In this document: piece by piece, positions 6,609 to 7,883 of the stretch
How the letters are laid out: each line of letters begins with the position of its first letter
Numbering within the stretch: position 1 is the stretch's first letter
NCBI GenBank assembly: GCA_945788445.1
Contig: CALZMA010000036.1
Coordinates: forward strand, 1 to 7,883
DNA length: 7,883 bases
Reading direction: 5' to 3'
DNA from: an uncultured Bacteroidales bacterium
Lineage (GTDB): Bacteria > Bacteroidota > Bacteroidia > Bacteroidales > Bacteroidaceae
Made by a program: the position numbers and the translations under genes
The notes under the pieces: model-generated
Told to the model about the DNA's origin: nothing
The model's input: the letters and a program-made list of their open reading frames with translations, nothing else
Databases searched by the model: none

Positions 6609-6639
6609 TTTGCAGTTTGGATAACTCTCTGTAATTTTG
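6609..6639 (+). promoter_or_regulatory. Bacteroidota-type promoter of nagB
   Basis: TTTG (6609-6612), 19 nt, then TAATTTTG (6632-6639) followed by C. It is a good consensus match. Transcription should start near 6645, giving a leader of about 120 nt before the nagB ATG. Confidence 0.75.
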
Positions 6640-6640
6640 C

Positions 6641-6768
6641 TCGCAAACCATCTAATATCTATTTTCTCAAAAAACCATCAACCCGTCTGCGCCACTGCGG
6701 CTTCTTCCCATCCGCCCCTTTGAGCGGAAAGAAAGCGCTGGGCCGGTGCAGACAAATACCAGAAAATC
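6641..6768 (+). other. Long 5' leader of nagB with possible secondary structure
   Basis: The predicted untranslated leader is about 120 nt, much longer than the dnaE leader. GTCTGC at 6685-6690 can pair with GCAGAC at 6748-6753, and inside it TCCGC (6711-6715) with GCGGA (6724-6728) around an 8-nt loop. The outer stem closes 15 nt before the ATG. No known riboswitch class is recognised (it does not look like glmS), and the stems are short, so a regulatory role is only a possibility. The sequence just before the ATG is A-rich with no Shine-Dalgarno. Confidence 0.35.
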
Positions 6769-7560
6769 ATGCGAGTTATCATTGAACCTACCTATGAGAA
6801 ATTGTCGCAGTGGGCTGCTGACTACGTAGTGAACAAAATCAACGCCGCCAACCCCACGCCCGAAAAGCCCTTCGTTCTCGGTCTGCCCACCGGTTCTTCA
6901 CCCATCGGCATGTACAAGGCCCTCGTGGCTGCCTGCAAGGAAGGCCGCGTCAGCTTCAAGAACGTTGTCACCTTCAACATGGACGAATATGTGGGCCTTC
7001 CCGAGGAACACCCCGAAAGCTACCACTCCTTCATGGCCACGAACCTCTTCAACCACATCGACTGCCCGAAGGAAAACGTTCATATCCTCAATGGTAACGC
7101 CGAGGACCTCGAAGCTGAATGCGCCAACTACGAGAAGATGATTGCCGAAGCCGGCGGCATCGACCTCTTCATCGGCGGCATCGGTCCCGACGGACACATC
7201 GCCTTCAACGAACCCGGCAGCTCACTCTCGGGACGCACGCGCATCAAGACGCTCACCACCGACACCCGCGTGGCCAACTCCCGCTTCTTCGGCGGCAACC
7301 CCGACAACGTGCCCGCTACGGCCCTGACCGTAGGCCCCGGCACCGTAATGGCTGCTAAGGAAGTGCTCATCCTCTGCAACGGCCACAACAAGGCCCGCGC
7401 CCTCCAGGCTGCCATCGAAGGCCCCGTGACGCAGATGTGGACCATCAGCGTGCTCCAGATGCACGAACACGGCATCATCGTTTGCGACGAGGCTGCCTGC
7501 GAAAGCATCACCCACGGCACCTACAAGTACTTCAAGGACATCGAGAAGGACAACCTCTAA
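6769..7560 (+). CDS. nagB: Glucosamine-6-phosphate deaminase
   Basis: A complete 263-residue protein, nearly the same length as E. coli NagB (266). It converts glucosamine 6-phosphate to fructose 6-phosphate and ammonia in the cytosol, feeding N-acetylglucosamine and other amino sugars into glycolysis. Visible motifs: phosphate-binding LGLPTGSSP (37-45), FNMDEYVG (69-76) with catalytic D72, and [16 protein letters not shown] (138-152) with D141, H143 and E148, all at the E. coli positions; R172 and K208 also match phosphate-contacting residues. Positions forming the E. coli allosteric N-acetylglucosamine 6-phosphate site (S151/S152, R158, K160, Y254) are kept as well, so an allosteric hexameric enzyme is inferred rather than the unregulated Bacillus type. 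The start gives [15 protein letters not shown], aligning with the family N-terminus. It has its own promoter and a terminator candidate downstream and appears monocistronic; no nagA is in the window. Confidence 0.97.
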   Translation: MRVIIEPTYEKLSQWAADYVVNKINAANPTPEKPFVLGLPTGSSPIGMYKALVAACKEGRVSFKNVVTFNMDEYVGLPEEHPESYHSFMATNLFNHIDCPKENVHILNGNAEDLEAECANYEKMIAEAGGIDLFIGGIGPDGHIAFNEPGSSLSGRTRIKTLTTDTRVANSRFFGGNPDNVPATALTVGPGTVMAAKEVLILCNGHNKARALQAAIEGPVTQMWTISVLQMHEHGIIVCDEAACESITHGTYKYFKDIEKDNL

Positions 7561-7595
7561 ACGGTCCTCTCCCTGCCCCGCACGGAATTGAAACC

Positions 7596-7651
7596 GAGCG
7601 ACCCAAGCGTCCCACCGCCCCGCGGAGTGACGTTCGGGTCGCTCTGCTTTT
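7596..7651 (+). terminator. Probable intrinsic terminator of nagB
   Basis: GAGCGACCC (7596-7604) pairs over 9 bp with GGGTCGCTC (7636-7644), followed by TGCTTTT to 7651. A further short pairing, CGTC with GACG, is possible inside the loop. It starts 36 nt after the nagB stop. The T-run is short and the loop long, so its efficiency is uncertain. Confidence 0.6.
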
Positions 7652-7717
7652 GCCGCCCGCCGAGGAAAAGCTGCCGCCCCCTGCACGCAAATTGCCCTGT
7701 CCTTGCTAAAGGGGCTT

Positions 7718-7768
7718 TGCAAAACGAAACCTTGGACGTAAATAAATAATAAAGATTTGCGTTTTGCA
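7718..7768. repeat. 9-bp inverted repeat around an AT-rich stretch
   Basis: TGCAAAACG (7718-7726) is the reverse complement of CGTTTTGCA (7760-7768), with 33 nt of AT-rich sequence between. The right arm ends 11 nt before the -33 element of the promoter at 7779, so it may be a regulator site for that promoter. It could also be chance. Confidence 0.35.
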
Positions 7769-7778
7769 CGCGCTGTAC

Positions 7779-7809
7779 TTGGGAGAAAAGCTCCAGGACC
7801 GTACTTTTG
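7779..7809 (+). promoter_or_regulatory. Bacteroidota-type promoter near the right edge
   Basis: TTGG (7779-7782), 19 nt, then TACTTTTG (7802-7809) followed by CAC. The -7 box is a full match to TAnnTTTG; the -33 box keeps TTG. It is directed to the right, towards a short structured transcript and whatever lies beyond the window. The gap of more than 200 nt after nagB and the terminator candidate suggest a new transcription unit. Confidence 0.7.
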
Positions 7810-7814
7810 CACTG

Positions 7815-7883
7815 TTTTTCATGGTATTAGATTTAAGGTTAAGTAAAGATTGGTTGTCGGGAGACAATCAATTTTTTTGTTTT
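7815..7883 (+). ncRNA. Candidate short RNA or attenuated 5' leader
   Basis: A transcript from the promoter at 7779-7809 would start near 7815 and meet a strong hairpin plus T-tract by about 7880, giving an RNA of roughly 65-70 nt. No open reading frame of any length fits in it. A promoter at one end and a terminator at the other, with structure between, is also how the Bacteroidales-1 RNA motif has been described, but I cannot confirm identity with that family from sequence alone. The alternative is the leader of a gene starting just past the edge, regulated by attenuation. The start is estimated from the promoter; the end is the window edge. Confidence 0.45.
7849..7883 (+). terminator. Intrinsic terminator-like hairpin with GNRA tetraloop
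   Basis: ATTGGTTGTC (7849-7858) pairs with GACAATCAAT (7863-7872) in a 10-bp stem including one G-U, closed by the tetraloop GGGA (GNRA type), then T6 G T4 up to the window edge. The stem can be lengthened by A-U pairs between the A-run at 7845-7847 and the T-tract. It has the form of a textbook Rho-independent terminator, and its position about 40 nt after a promoter makes it unusual. Confidence 0.7.

Noticed and set aside
6218..6651. Minus-strand frames of 124 and 102 codons upstream of nagB
   Set aside because: They run through repeat copies or start inside the nagB promoter, with low-complexity translations and no start signals.
6641..6768. glmS-type ribozyme or other named riboswitch before nagB
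   Set aside because: No recognisable conserved core; the glmS ribozyme belongs upstream of glmS in Firmicutes, and the stems seen here are short.

Overview
The window comes from a fairly GC-rich member of the Bacteroidota, most likely order Bacteroidales (Prevotella-like or related; the genus cannot be fixed from sequence alone). The main reason is the promoters. Every gene block is preceded by a close match to the Bacteroidota sigma factor consensus, TTTG or TTG, then 19-20 nt, then TAnnTTTG. Three of the four start codons lack a Shine-Dalgarno sequence and sit behind A-rich leaders, as is usual in this phylum. The pairing of a GGGtGRT protein with an IscU/NifU-like scaffold also fits Bacteroidales.

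Layout. (1) 1-1619, minus strand: a two-gene operon. The promoter at 1683-1715 drives an Fe-S scaffold-like protein (918-1619), followed after 18 nt and a strong Shine-Dalgarno by a GGGtGRT-family protein (1-899) that runs off the left edge. (2) 1620-2037: an intergenic region with that promoter and a 30-bp perfect inverted repeat. (3) 2038-5904, minus strand: dnaE, the replicative DNA polymerase III alpha subunit, complete, with its own promoter at 5931-5962. (4) 5963-6768: a long divergent intergenic region holding a GC-rich palindrome, a cluster of six CCCTTCAGC repeat cores in alternating orientation, a featureless stretch, and the nagB promoter with its long leader. (5) 6769-7560, plus strand: nagB, glucosamine-6-phosphate deaminase, followed by a probable terminator. 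(6) 7652-7883: a strong promoter followed within about 45 nt by a GNRA-loop hairpin and a T-tract. This is either a very short RNA or an attenuated leader for a gene beyond the right edge.

The three functional blocks (Fe-S related operon, replication, amino-sugar catabolism) look independently transcribed, and nothing suggests one shared pathway. No transposase, CRISPR, phage or defence gene is present. The parts least explained by known genes are the repeat cluster between dnaE and nagB, the 30-bp palindrome downstream of dnaE, and the promoter-to-terminator unit at the right edge. The GGGtGRT/scaffold pair is a recognised but functionally obscure system.
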